Shown: piece after piece, positions 1-10,040 of the stretch
Position numbering within the stretch: position 1 is the first letter of the stretch
Layout of the letters: each line of letters opens with the position of its first letter
Assembly (NCBI GenBank): GCA_027493625.1
Contig: JAOSKM010000001.1
Span: 1,938,657-2,002,656, forward strand
Source: Planctomycetota bacterium
Lineage (GTDB): Bacteria > Planctomycetota > UBA8742 > UBA2392
DNA length: 64,000 bases
Reading direction: 5' to 3'
Made by a program: the position numbers and the translations under genes
Notes under the pieces: model-generated
The model's input: the letters and a program-made list of their open reading frames with translations, nothing else
The model's database searches: none
What the model was told of the DNA's origin: nothing

Positions 1-9
1 GGCCGGGCA

Positions 10-39
10 GGGGCAGTCACTTCGGTGGCTGCCCCTTTT
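10..39 (+). terminator. GC-rich hairpin with T tract (also a dispersed-repeat copy)
   Basis: An 11-bp imperfect stem (GGGGCAGTCAC / GTGGCTGCCCC) closes a TTCG loop and is followed by TTTT. This is the form of a plus-strand intrinsic terminator for a gene lying before the window. Its sequence also belongs to the GGGGACAG-type hairpin family found elsewhere in the window, so it may be a repeat copy that happens to work as a terminator. Confidence 0.5.
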
Positions 40-43
40 CCTG

Positions 44-400
44 TTAACTGCCGCGATAGACGCAGCCGGCCGTGCAGGTTTCCTTGACCGCGACTTTGCT
101 CAGGTTGGCCAGTGCGGGCTTGAGGCGCTGCCAGACCCAGATCGCGAGGTTCTCGCTGGTGGGGTTTTCCAGGCCTTCGATGTCGTTGAGGTAGTTGTGG
201 TCAAGCTGCCGGTCGATCGGCGCGAAGGCCTGCTTGATCTCGGCAAAGTCCTGCACCCAGCCGGTCTGTTCGCCGACCGGGCCTTCCACGTGCACGGAAA
301 TCTCGAACGAGTGGCCGTGCAGGCGCCCGCACTTGTGCCCGGGCGGCACGTTCGGCAGCTTGTGCGCGGCCTCGATGCGGAAGGTCTTGTAGATCTCCAT
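44..400 (-). CDS. queD: 6-carboxy-5,6,7,8-tetrahydropterin synthase (QueD)
   Basis: QueD converts 7,8-dihydroneopterin triphosphate to 6-carboxytetrahydropterin in the queuosine/7-deazaguanine pathway. The 118-residue protein matches the bacterial family over its full length. The three zinc histidines are visible (H13 in EAAH, H28 and H30 in LHGH), as are the catalytic cysteine C24 in HKCGRLHGH and the family motifs LENPTSE and KETCTAGC near the C-terminus. I chose the ATG at 398-400 because family members begin with this [13 protein letters not shown]-type segment; the frame stays open another 25 codons upstream without resemblance. No other queuosine gene is adjacent. Confidence 0.95.
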   Translation of the reverse strand: MEIYKTFRIEAAHKLPNVPPGHKCGRLHGHSFEISVHVEGPVGEQTGWVQDFAEIKQAFAPIDRQLDHNYLNDIEGLENPTSENLAIWVWQRLKPALANLSKVAVKETCTAGCVYRGS

Positions 401-514
401 GGCACCGATATAGCAACCTTGCACCGGTTCTCCACACGGGGTGCGGCACTGACACCTTTTCCGAAATCCGATCACACCCCTCGCGGCCGGTATCTCCTCG
501 CTACAACCTGGAAG

Positions 515-985
515 TTCTGTCGCCCCTTACGGGGCTCCTTGGATTGGATGCAGACCGGACCCCGGGCTCACGCCCGGGGCTAAGTTCTGGCGCCCGCAAG
601 CGGGCTGAACGCTGCCGCAAGCGGGCCAGGCACCGCCGCGGATGGCCGAAAGCCTGCGCGGATGGCCGAAAGCCGCCGCGGATGGCCGAAAGCCGCCGCG
701 GATGGCCGAAAGCCGCCGCGGATGGCCGAAAGCCGCCGCGGATGGCCGAAAGCCGCCGCGGATGGCCGAAAGCCTGCGCGGATGGCTGAGAGCCTGCGCG
801 GATGGCTGAGAGCCTGCGCGGATGGCTGAGAGCCTGCGCGGATGGCTGAAAGCCGCCGCGGATGGCTGAGAGCTGCTGCTGGCGGGCTGAAAGCCGCCGC
901 AGGCGGCGCAAGAACTTAGCCCGGGGCGTAAGCCCCGGGTTGCCGGGCATAAAACCACTGAGCCCCGTCAGGGGCGACAGAAAGA
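515..985. repeat. Composite palindromic repeat block upstream of dnaB
   Basis: Two nested pairs of inverted arms bracket a tandem array. The outer arms are at about 516-537 and 962-983 (TTCTGTCGCCCC... against ...GGGGCGACAGAA). The inner arms are at about 555-590 and 905-942 and share CCCGGGGCTAAGTTCT and its complement. Between them lie GCAAGCGGGCTGA-type hairpins and the 20-bp array listed separately. The frame stays open across it only because 20-bp repeats rich in GCC/GCG avoid stops in some frames; I do not regard it as coding. The stretch 401-514 holds nothing I can identify. Confidence 0.75.
631..890. repeat. 20-bp tandem repeat array, about 12 units
   Basis: The core GATGGCYGAR starts at 641, 661, 681 and so on every 20 bases to 861, giving 12 copies separated by AGCCGCCGCG or AGCCTGCGCG. 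The 5' units read GATGGCCGAA and the 3' units GATGGCTGAG/GATGGCTGAA, so two subtypes are arranged in blocks as expected from unit duplication. The last unit decays into GGCGGGCTGA. There are no unique spacers, so this is not a CRISPR array. Confidence 0.9.
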
Positions 986-1046
986 ATGTCGCACTGGCCG
1001 CTAACATGAGCGCGTCCGGACTGGACGTGTGGAGCACATAGGCATC

Positions 1047-2480
1047 ATGGCAACCGAGCAAGGTTTCATCCCCCCGCACAGCATCGAGGCCGAACAGGCC
1101 GTGCTGGGCGCCATATTCGTTGACCCGGGCTGCCTGCCCGAGGTGACGCTGATCCTGAAGACGCCCGAGATGTTCTGGCGCGCCAGCCACCAGCACATCT
1201 ACCGCGCGATCCAGCAGCTCTCGGCCGAGGGGCACGAGATCGACTGGGTCAGCGTAGGCGAGCAGGTGCGCAAGAACGGCGCGCTGGATGAATGCGGTGG
1301 AAACGACGCCCTGCACGCCTACCTGTCCGAAGTCAGCCACAGCGTGCCCAGCGCGTACGCGGCCGAGCGCTACGCCGGCATCGTGCGCGACCGCGCCCTG
1401 ATGCGTGAGATCATCCTGCGCGCCAGCGACATCCGCAGCATGGCGCTGGATGAAACCCGTACACCGGGCGACGTGATCGAGAAGCTGGAGCGCGACGTGT
1501 TCGAGATCGCCGCCCAGCGCTTCCACGGCGAAACCCACAGCGTGCAGATGCTGATCCAGAAGGTGATGGAGCAGCAGTCCCGGATGCGCGAGTGGCGCCT
1601 CTCCCACGACGGCCACGCCCTGCCAGGCCTGAGCAGCGGCTACAGCGACCTGGACGCCTTCACTACCGGCTGGAAGGCCGGCGAGCTGATCGTGATCGGC
1701 GCGCGTCCCGGCCAGGGCAAGACTTCGCTGATGCTGAACCTGGCGGAAAACATCGCGCTGGACGCCCACAACCGCCGCGATGACGGCAGGGGCGGCGTGC
1801 TGGTGTTCAGCCTGGAAATGACCGGTACCGAGCTGGTGCAGCGCGTGATCTGCGCCAACGCCGGCGTGGACCTGAAGAAGGTGAAGCTGGGCCTCTACAA
1901 CAAGCAGGAAGAGGCCGAGCTGAAGGAAGCCACCGGCCGGCTGGCCCAGGCCGCGATCTTCGTGGATGACTCGTTCACGCTCAGCATGTCCGAGATCCGC
2001 AGCAAGGCGCGTCGCATGAAAGAGCGCCACGACATCGAGGCCGTGTTCGTCGACTACCTGCAGCTGGTGAAAGACAACGACCGGCTGGACCGCCACCTGC
2101 AGATCGGCAACATCAGCCGCGGCATGAAGGCGCTCGCCCGTGAACTGAACATCCCGGTAATCACCGCCGCGCAGCTGAACCGCGGCGTCGAGCAGCGCAG
2201 CAGCCGGGAGAAGCGCCCGATGCTCAGCGACCTGCGCGAATCCGGCAGCATCGAGCAGGACGCCGACCAGGTGCTGATGATCCACCGCAAGGAATCGGAA
2301 GACGGCGCCATCGACACCAACGAACTGGCCGAGGTGGACCTGATCGTGGCCAAGAACCGCAACGGTCCCACCGGCGACGTCGAAATGCTGTTCCGCAAGC
2401 GCTTCACGCGCTTTGAGCAGAGGGATACCAGGTACGGCATCGACGATTTCCGGTCCGTGCCCACAACGCAAGCACGGTAG
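1047..2480 (+). CDS. dnaB: Replicative DNA helicase DnaB
   Basis: DnaB is the hexameric 5'-3' helicase that unwinds the chromosome at the replication fork and recruits primase. The N-terminal domain begins with the typical PHSIEAEQAVLGAIF segment. The RecA-like C-terminal domain carries Walker A (GARPGQGKTS, about residue 218), the VFSLEMT motif, Walker B-type VFVDYLQL, and the SDLRESGSIEQDAD and FRKRFTRF segments. The length of 477 residues is normal. I prefer the ATG at 1047, with GGAG at 1031-1034, over an upstream GTG at 1029. No intein or other replication gene is seen next to it. A palindromic repeat block lies directly upstream. Confidence 0.96.
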   Translation: MATEQGFIPPHSIEAEQAVLGAIFVDPGCLPEVTLILKTPEMFWRASHQHIYRAIQQLSAEGHEIDWVSVGEQVRKNGALDECGGNDALHAYLSEVSHSVPSAYAAERYAGIVRDRALMREIILRASDIRSMALDETRTPGDVIEKLERDVFEIAAQRFHGETHSVQMLIQKVMEQQSRMREWRLSHDGHALPGLSSGYSDLDAFTTGWKAGELIVIGARPGQGKTSLMLNLAENIALDAHNRRDDGRGGVLVFSLEMTGTELVQRVICANAGVDLKKVKLGLYNKQEEAELKEATGRLAQAAIFVDDSFTLSMSEIRSKARRMKERHDIEAVFVDYLQLVKDNDRLDRHLQIGNISRGMKALARELNIPVITAAQLNRGVEQRSSREKRPMLSDLRESGSIEQDADQVLMIHRKESEDGAIDTNELAEVDLIVAKNRNGPTGDVEMLFRKRFTRFEQRDTRYGIDDFRSVPTTQAR

Positions 2481-2546
2481 CCGGGTGCCGGCGCCGTGCG
2501 CATTCTCGTCGCAGGCTGCCGGCGAACACGAAGATGCGTGGCTGCA

Positions 2547-4366
2547 TCAGCCCGCGGTGATCGCCTTCTTGGCGCGCTTGCGGGCGTTTTCGTCCAGCTC
2601 GCGCTTGCGGATGCGGTAGGCCCTGGGCGTCACCTCGACCAGCTCGTCGGGCTCGATCCACTCCATGGCTTCCTCGAGGCTCAGGTCGCGGCGCGTCTTG
2701 AGGCGCGTGAAGGACTCCTTGGTGCTGCTGCGGATGTTGGTCAGGTGCTTGGTGCGGCACACGTTGGCCACGATGTCGCCCTCGCGGCAGTTCTCGCCCA
2801 CCACCTGCCCGGCGTAGACCGGGTCCGTGGGTCCCACGAAGAAGTCGCCGCGGTCGTTCAGGTTGTCCAGCGCGTAGCTGGTGACCTGGCCGTTCTCCAT
2901 GTTGATGATCGAGCCGCGCGCCCGCCGCGGATGTCGCCGGCCATGCGCTTGTACTCGCGGAAGCGGTGACTGAAAATCGCCTCGCCCTGGGTCGCCGTCA
3001 GAATGCGGGTGCGCATGCCGATCAGCCCGCGTGAGGGCACCTCGAAGTGGATCACCGTGCGCTCGCCGTGGTTCTCCATGTGCGTGAGCTGCCCGGCCCT
3101 TGAGCCCAGCAACTCGATCACCTTGCCCGCGTGCGCCTGCGGCACGTCGATCACCGCGTCTTCCCAGGGTTCTTCCTTGTGGCCGTCCACTTCGTGCACG
3201 ATCACCTCGGGTGCGCCGATCGCGAACTCGTAACCCTCGCGGCGCATATTCTCAACCAGAATGCCCAGGTGCAGCGTGCCGCGGCCCATCACCTTGAAGC
3301 TGTCGGCCGCGTCGCCGGTATTCACGCGCAGGGCCACATCGGCCTCGGCGGCGCGCTCCAGGCGGTCGCGCACCTGGCGGCTGGTGACGAACTCGCCTTC
3401 CTTGCCGGCAAAGGGCGAGTCGTTGACGCGGAACTCCATGGTGATGGTGGGCTCATCGATCGGCACCGGGGGCAGCGCCTCCGGGTGCTCGATGTGCGCG
3501 ACGGTGTCGCCGATGTCGATGTCTTCCAGCCCCACGATCGCCACGATGTCGCCGGCGCTGACCTGTTCGACGTCCACGCGCTTCAGGCCGTCGAACACCT
3601 GCACCTGCTTGGCCTGGGCCTTGTGCACGGTGCCCTCGCGCTTGACCACCGCCACCTGCTCGCGCGCGGTCAGCGTGCCGCGCATGATGCGCCCGATGCC
3701 CACTCGGCCCACGAACTGGTCGAACAGGAAGTTGGTGATCTGCACCTGGAACGGCTTGTCGGGCTGCACTTCCGGGCCAGGGATCTTGTCGATCATGGCG
3801 TCCATCAGCGGCACCAGGTTCTCGCCCCGTGTTGACGGGTCAAGGCTGGCCACGCGGTCGCGGCCGGAGGCGTAGATTACCGGGAAATCCAGCTGCGCGT
3901 CGTCGGCGCCCAGGTCGATGAAAAGCTGGAACACCTCGTCCAGCACCTCCAGCGGGCGGGCGTCCGGGCGGTCGATCTTGTTCACCACCACCAGCGGCTT
4001 CAGGTGGTGGGCCAGCGCCTTGCGCAGCACGAATTTGGTCTGGGGCATGGGCCCCTCGGCCGCGTCCACCAGCAGGAAGCAGCCGTCGGCCATGCTCAGT
4101 ACGCGCTCGACTTCGCCGGCGAAGTCGGCGTGGCCGGGGGTGTCGATCAGGTTGACCTTCACGCCCTTCCACACGAACGAAACGTTCTTGGCCAGGATGG
4201 TGATGCCGCGCTCGCGCTCCAGGGGGTTGCTGTCCATGAACGCTTCGGCGTGCTCGGACTTGTGGCCGAAGAAGTTCGCGGCCTCCAGGAAGCCGTCCAC
4301 CAGGGTGGTCTTGCCGTGGTCAACGTGGGCTACGACTGCAATGTTGCGGATGTCTTCGCGGCGCAT
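2547..4366 (-). CDS. typA: Ribosome-associated GTPase TypA/BipA, frameshifted near its C-terminus
   Basis: TypA/BipA is a translational GTPase that acts on the ribosome, especially in stress and low-temperature assembly. The N-terminal part (4366 to about 2920) has G1 AHVDHGKTT, switch segment RERGITI, G3 DTPGHADF and G4 NKIDRPDARP, followed by domains II, III and V. The protein then leaves its frame in a GC run (2913-2930, after GDIRGGR), and the remaining 117 residues (MENGQVTSYALDNL... to ...DELVEVTPRAYRIRKRELDEN) continue in another frame to the stop at 2547. These are the expected family C-terminus, so one missing base is the likely cause. The start MRREDIRNIAVVAH is the standard family start. 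Confidence 0.92.
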
Positions 4367-4663
4367 GGGTGTCCTGCCAAAGGTGCGGTAGGGTAACGAA
4401 GCAGCGCGCGACCGCAATCCCGGGCGTAAGCATTCGCGAGCCTACGCCACTTATCCATGACGGCCCCGTTCCCACCCCCTGCCCGGTTTTCCCGCGTAGA
4501 GATTCACCGCCTGGCGGCGCAGCGCCGGCAGGCAAACGGCAAACCATGAGCCCGTTTCGTGAGTTGAGGTGACGCGTTCACCCGCTCAGCCTGGCGCCCG
4601 CTTCGGCGCATGGGTCGCGGCTTGCCATGACGGCGTCCCCCCGATTTCCCCCGGAGCACGAAC

Positions 4664-5071
4664 ATGAAACTCACTGCTTTGCTGCTGGGCGTACCGCTCA
4701 CGGCCGCGGCCCTGCTGGCCGCTTTCACCTACACCTGGAACTCGTTTGCCGGCGACCCGCTGCCCGTACACGCTGACGGCGCGGGCGTTGACAACGCGCG
4801 CGAGGGCTACACCGTCAGCACGGTGCGGGTCGGCGACATCGAGTACCTGGTGGTCTCTTCGTACGCGCGTTTCGAAGGCGAAAAGAAAGAGGAACTGAAG
4901 GGCACACCGCGTCACTTCATCACCGTCTACGAAATCGTGCGCAAGTCGGAGGGCAAGGCCGAATTGATCCTGATCGGCAGCCGCTGCATAGAATGGGACC
5001 GCGGCTATGAGCTGATCAATTTCAAGGCCGACGGGGCCGCGCCGGTGAAGCTGCGCGGCACACGCGATTAG
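4664..5071 (+). CDS. Small exported/anchored protein, paralogue of the next gene
   Basis: I do not recognise a named family. The 135-residue protein starts with a hydrophobic segment (residues about 4-26, LTALLLGVPLTAAALLAAF) followed by a mature domain. It shares its plan with the protein at 5202-5616: an N-terminal helix, TY(A/T)(Y/W)N(T/S)F, HADG, then FITVYEIV / CITFYEIV, a GSRC motif and a final acidic segment with (E)LI(N/K)F. GGAG lies 7 bases before the ATG. The two genes are tandem and probably a recent local duplication. Function unknown; a signal-anchored periplasmic protein is my inference. Confidence 0.75.
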   Translation: MKLTALLLGVPLTAAALLAAFTYTWNSFAGDPLPVHADGAGVDNAREGYTVSTVRVGDIEYLVVSSYARFEGEKKEELKGTPRHFITVYEIVRKSEGKAELILIGSRCIEWDRGYELINFKADGAAPVKLRGTRD

Positions 5072-5080
5072 GGCCGCAAC

Positions 5081-5111
5081 CGGGGCCGGACGCCGAGGGT
5101 GCCCGGCCCCG
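5081..5111. other. Perfect 9-bp GC hairpin between the paralogues
   Basis: CGGGGCCGG at 5081-5089 pairs with CCGGCCCCG at 5103-5111 across a 13-base loop. There is no T tract after it, so it is not a typical intrinsic terminator; it may be a weak attenuator or stability hairpin between the two paralogous genes. Confidence 0.4.
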
Positions 5112-5201
5112 CGGTCTGTAAAATCCCGCTTCTGCGTGCCTGTGGCGGGGTCAGACGCTACAATCCGAAAACCAACCCTCCCCCGGTCGAGAGGAAAACG
5201 C

Positions 5202-5616
5202 ATGAAATTCGACACACTGGTCAAGGCGGTGTTCGCGCTGGCCGCGCTGATCGCCGCAGGCACGTACGCCTACAACACCTTCGTTGACAGGGCCGAGACT
5301 GCCCACGCCGACGGCGTCGACACCAAGGAAGGCTTCGACGTGATCAGCTTCGGCGCCAACCGCCAGGGTGGCTACGTGGCCGTCACCAAGTATGCGGAAA
5401 ACCCGTTTGAGCCCGGGCAGATGCGCCACTGCATCACCTTCTATGAAATCGTGAAGGCGGGCGGCGACGGCGAAGCCAAGCTGCACCTGGTGGGCAGCCG
5501 CTGCCTGGATTACGACCAGGGCCCGGACCTGATCAAGTTCGAGGAAGTGAAGGGCGAAACGCCCAAGGACCTGAAAGAAGCCATCGAAAAAGGCCAGCAA
5601 GGGCAAACGCCGCTAA
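5202..5616 (+). CDS. Small exported/anchored protein, second paralogue (frame disturbed at 3' end)
   Basis: This is the second copy of the tandem pair, about 137 residues. It has an N-terminal hydrophobic segment (FDTLVKAVFALAALIAAGTY), HADG near the processing region, CITFYEIV and a GSRC motif in a ~100-residue domain. GAGAGG precedes the ATG at 5202. As given, the frame does not stop: it runs through 5617-5843 into the next gene. Removing one A from the A5 run at 5587-5591 gives an ending ...EAIEKASKGKRR and a TAA at 5614-5616, matching the size of the paralogue. I therefore treat this as a separate gene with an inserted base. Function unknown. Confidence 0.65.
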
Positions 5617-5843
5617 AACCCGCAGCCGTGCAGCAGGGGCAGGCGCTTTGGCGTCTGTCCCTGTTCCGTCTGCACGTTCCGCGCAGGCTGCACCAGGCGA
5701 CAGCAACGCTTGAAGGGGCGAGCCACAAAGGGGGGATTCTCCCCGCACCTGCCATTTCCTTATCCCGGGAGTGGCAAGCGCTTGGAGCAAGTGGTCAAAT
5801 CAGCTATACAAAAGCTCTGCGCAGCACAACCGAGGAAACCAAG

Positions 5844-8800
5844 ATGGCGCGACGCGACACAGGCACTCGCAGCATCAAACTCCCGGGCGGCGGCCAGCCC
5901 GCCCGTCCCCAGCAGCAGCCCGCACGGCGCCCTGCCGGCCCGCCCCCGACCGACGACGTCGGGCGCGCCATGGCCGACCTGGACGCCAGCGCCCAGATCC
6001 GCGACCGCAGCCAGCTGCCCAGCAAGGTGAAGGTGATCACCCCGCAGGTGATCATGAACATCGTGCAGTCCGTGACCGACAAGTTCGGCATGGACGCCGG
6101 CATCGACCGCGAGGAATTCAACCAGCTGATCATGCAGCAGACGCAGATGGAAATGCGCCTGCAGCAGGCCAACGAAAAGGTCGAGAACTACAAGGCCGAG
6201 TACAAAAAGGTCTACGACGCCTTCACCAACGCCCAGCAGCTGCTGAAGCAGGCACAGGCGGGCCAGGCCGGCAACGAGCAGTTCCTGGACCAGTACGAAC
6301 AGCAGATCGCCGAGTTGCAGCAGCGCAACGCCGCGGCCGTCGACACCTACATGGACCTGCAGCAGCAGCTCGACAGCGTCACCCAGCAGTACAGCGCGCT
6401 GGAAGCCGCCCTGCAGCAGCGCGACAACGACTACGCCCAGCTGCAGCAGCAGTTGATCGAGCTGGAGCAGGGCGGGGTCGCCGCGGCCGACGCCCAGGCC
6501 GAAGCCGACCAGCTGCGCGAGCAGATCGCGCAGCTCGAGCAGCAGCTGGCCGACATGGAAAACGCCAGCGCCGAGGCCAGCGAAGGCATCAACCAGGAAG
6601 CCAGCCTGCGCGAACAGGCCGAGCGCGAACGCGACGAGCTGAACGGCCAGCTGACGGCCCTGCAGGCGGAGCTCGACCAGGTGCGCGGCGAGCTGGCCCA
6701 GACCAGCGAAGGCGCATCCGAGGAAGCCCAGGCGCTGCAGCAGCAGGTCGAGGACCTGAAGCGCCAGCTCAAGCAGGGCGAGCGCAGCCACGCGAAGTAC
6801 GAGAACATGGAGATCGAGCTGGAGAAGCTGCGCACCCAGGAAGGCGCGTGGCTTGAGGAAAAGCGTCGCCTGGCCAGCCAGCTCAGCAACGAAACCAACA
6901 ACCGCCGCGCCGCCGAGGAAAAGCTCAAGGCCATCGAGATGGGCGAAACCCTGCCCGAGGCCAGCAAGGCCGTCGAGGAACGCGCCAAGAAGGCCGAGGC
7001 CGATGCTCAGGGCGCGAAGCAGGAACTCGATCAGCTCAAGAAAGAACTCGAGAAGGCCAAGGCCGGCGCCAGCAAGGCCGACGAAGTCAGCGGCGAACTG
7101 GCACAGGCGAAGTCCGAGCTCGAGAAGACCCGGGCGGATCTCAAGCAGCTCAACGAGGACCTGGGCAAGGCGGGCAACGCCGCCAAGGAACTCGGCATGC
7201 TCAAGCGCAAGTTCGAGAACGTCGAGGCCGAGCTCGAGGGCCTGCGCGCCTCCGAGGGCAAGTGGCTCGAGGAAAAGCGCCGCATGGCGGCCCAGCTTTC
7301 CAACGAGACCAACCTGCGCCGCGAGCTTGAGCAGAAGATGAAAGCCGAGCTGGCGGACGCGCAGTCAGAGAACGAGGCCGGAAAAAAAAACTCCAGGCAG
7401 TAACCGCACTTGAAGCGGAACGCGACAAGGCGCTCAAGGACCGCGACGTAGCCGAGCGCTCACTCAACGTAATCGAAGACGAAAACGAAGCCCTGCGCAG
7501 GGCGAACGACGACCTGCTGCAGCGCCTGGACGCGTTGCAGGAAGACGGCGGCCAGAAAGCCCGCGAACTCGAACAGCAGCTCGGGCAGGTAAAGAAAGAC
7601 CTCGACGAAACCGAGCGCAAGCTGACCGCGCGCCACGAGCTGGTGGCCAAGCTCGCCCCCGAGCTGGACGCCGCCCGCAAGCTGATCGAGGAGCAGGACA
7701 GCAAGCTCGCCCAGAACGAAGAGCAGCTCAAACGCCTGGGCGCCGAACTCGAGTCCGCCCACGGCGAGATCGAAAAGCTGATGGAGGAAGCCGGCCAGGC
7801 CGGCGCCGCCACCTCGCAGCAGCAGCAGGCGCTGGCCGACCTGCAGTCCAGGCTGGCGGAAGCAGAAGATGCCCTGAAGCGCCGCGACGAGCGGGTCCAG
7901 GAACTGGAGCTGGGGGCGGAACGCACGCAGCAGCAGCTGAAAGAAGCGCTGCAGCGCGCGGAAGAACGCGTCCAGGAACTGGAAAAGAAACTGGCCGATC
8001 AAGGCGCCGAGGCCGAAAAGCGCGAAGCCGCGGAACGGCAGATCAGCGAGTTGCAGGAAGCGCTGGCACGCGCCGAGGCGCGCAACGAAGAGCTGCAGTC
8101 CGAGCTGGACGAGAAGGCCGCCCGCGCCGACCAGCTCGGCGGCGCCGAGAAGCGCCTGTCAGAGATCGAGGAAGAGCTGGCCGACGCGAAGTCCGAGGCT
8201 GAAACCGCGCGCAACGCCCGCGACGCCGCCCAGGAGGAAGTCGCCACCCTGAACGAACGCCTGCAGGCCGCGCAGAAGGAAGCCGGCAAGCTGGACGAGA
8301 TGCAGCGCCGCCTGGAAGCCCGCGACCGGCAGATCGAAGTCGCGCAGCAGCAGCTCAATGACCTGCGCGAGGAACTCAAACTCGAAGAAGAGGAACGCGC
8401 CAAGGCGGGCGAATCCCTGCGCGCCGCACGCGAGGCCGAAGAGCGTGCAATTGAACAGGCCGAGGCCCTCGAGAACGAACTGGCCGAAGCCAAGGCCGCA
8501 GGCGAGGAGGCGAAGCAGCAGGCCGAGGCACAGCGCCAGGAAATTGCCGATCTGAAGGCGCGCCTGGCCGACACCGAGGAACGCGCACTCAAGCAGGCCC
8601 AGAGCCTCGAGCAGGAGGTCGCCGACCTGAACTCGCGCCTCACCGAGGCCGAGGAGATCGCGGAGCGGGCCAGCGAGCAAGCCGCCGAGAACGCGGCCGG
8701 CAAGGCGGAAGCCATGGACGCCCTGCGCGCGGAAAACGATTCGCTGAAGCAGCGCAACGAAGAGATCACCCGCAAGCGCGACGACGTGCTGAAGGGGCTG

Positions 8801-9890
8801 GAGGCCGCAGTCGGCGAGCTGGACGCCATGAAGGAAGTGCTGGCCGGGCGCGACGTCGACCTGCGCGCCGCGCAGGGCGAACGCGACGAGGCCCGCAAAC
8901 AGGCCGAGGAGCTGCGCCGCGAGCTGGAGGGAATGAAGGCCCTGCAGGCCGAGATCGACGCCCTCGAGGCCAGGCACCGCGAGGCCAGCGATGAGCTGCT
9001 GCGCGTCGGCGGCGCCTTGACCAACGCCGAGCAGGCCGCGGAAAAGTGGCGCGACGAGATCGACGCCCTGAAGCAGAAGGTCGAGCAGACCACCGAGCAG
9101 CGCCACGAGGCTGAGAAGCAGCTGGTGGAAGCACGCGCCAAGCTGGACGCCGAGCAGGAGCTGCGCCGCGAGCACAACCGCCGCATCGAGCAGCTGGAGG
9201 ACGCCCTGGAACGCGAGCGCCAGCAGCTCGACAAGTCGGCGCCGGCCGAGGCGCTCACTACGCTGTCGGCGCAGCTCGCCAACGAGCGCGCCAAGTGGGA
9301 GTCGCGCATCGGCGAGCGCGAAGGCGAACTCGAGGAAATGCGCAAGCGACTCGGTGAAGCCGAGGGCCGCGAAAGCGACCTGGCCGCGCAGCTGGAAAGC
9401 GTCGAGCTGTCAAAGCAGGACGTGAATCGCGCCAAGGCGCTCGCCGGCCAGCGCCGCGCGCAGATCGAGCGCATGCAGAGCGACGTCGAGACCGCGCGCC
9501 GCCAGGCCAAGGATTCCGAGGCCTACTGGAAGAACGAGATGTCCGAGTTCCAGCAGATGGTCGCCGCGCACCTGCTGGCCGCTGAAAATAAGGAAGAAGG
9601 CAGCGACCAGAAGCTGCAGGGCCTGCTGGAAGAGCTGAAGGTCGGCATCGCCGACAAGTACGCCAAGCTGCGCCGCAAGGCCAACCGCATGGAAAAGGAA
9701 CTGGCCGAGACCAAAGACAAGCTCACGGCCGTCGAGCGCATCCTCGCCAAGAAGGAAGAAGAGGACTCACGCCTCAACAAGATCGTCGAGGAAATCGAAG
9801 AGCGCGAAAAAAGTACCGGGGACAAAGAAGAAGGCAGCCGCCAAAAAGCCGGCCGCCAAGAAGAAGGCGCCTGCCAAAAAGAAGAAGTAA
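5844..9890 (+). CDS. Very large coiled-coil protein with Lys/Ala-rich tail (two frame breaks)
   Basis: No family could be assigned. The start (ATG 5844, GAGGAAACC upstream) is followed by about 40 Pro/Arg/Gln-rich residues, a ~70-residue segment (VITPQVIMNIVQSVTDKF), then more than 1,100 residues of almost unbroken heptad coiled coil rich in Glu, Gln, Ala and Lys. A repeat of about 45 residues, WLEEKRR(L/M)A.QLSNETN, occurs near 6840-6930 and 7260-7350. The frame breaks at an A9 run (7382-7390) and at an A6 run (9807-9812). Correcting both restores one frame of about 1,348 residues that ends in a basic KKAAAKKPAAKKK-type tail at 9888-9890. The tail suggests nucleic acid or membrane-surface binding; the body suggests a filament or scaffold. 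No ATPase head is present. Confidence 0.8.
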
Positions 9891-9923
9891 CCAGAATCCC
9901 TACTGACGAGAATGCAGCGCCCA

Positions 9924-10015
9924 GGGACAGGCACCTTCGGTGCCTGTCCCTTTCAGTGTGCACACGCATCCGCCATGGACGCCGAAAGGGGACAGTCGCC
10001 AAGGTGACTGTCCCC
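9924..10015. repeat. Two-hairpin dispersed repeat, copy 1
   Basis: The first hairpin is GGGACAGGCACC-TTC-GGTGCCTGTCCC (9924-9950), followed by TTT. After a ~37-base spacer containing CCATGGACGCCGAAA comes GGGGACAGTCGCC-AA-GGTGACTGTCCCC (9988-10015) and then GGTTGTGG. The same arrangement recurs at 11448-11542, so this unit and that one flank the gene at 10041-11438 as direct repeats. Confidence 0.9.
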
Positions 10016-10040
10016 GGTTGTGGGGTAGACTATAGGCGCC

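Noticed and set aside
631-890. Possible CRISPR array
   Set aside because: The 20-bp units are contiguous with no unique spacers, and no cas gene is present.
501-2471. Long minus-strand open frame opposite dnaB (656 codons)
   Set aside because: It is the antisense shadow of a high-GC gene plus repeat DNA; the translation is low-complexity and dnaB is certain.
5617-5843. Coding linker between the small exported protein and the coiled-coil protein
   Set aside because: The translation is not protein-like, a ribosome site precedes ATG 5844, and one inserted A explains the continuous frame.
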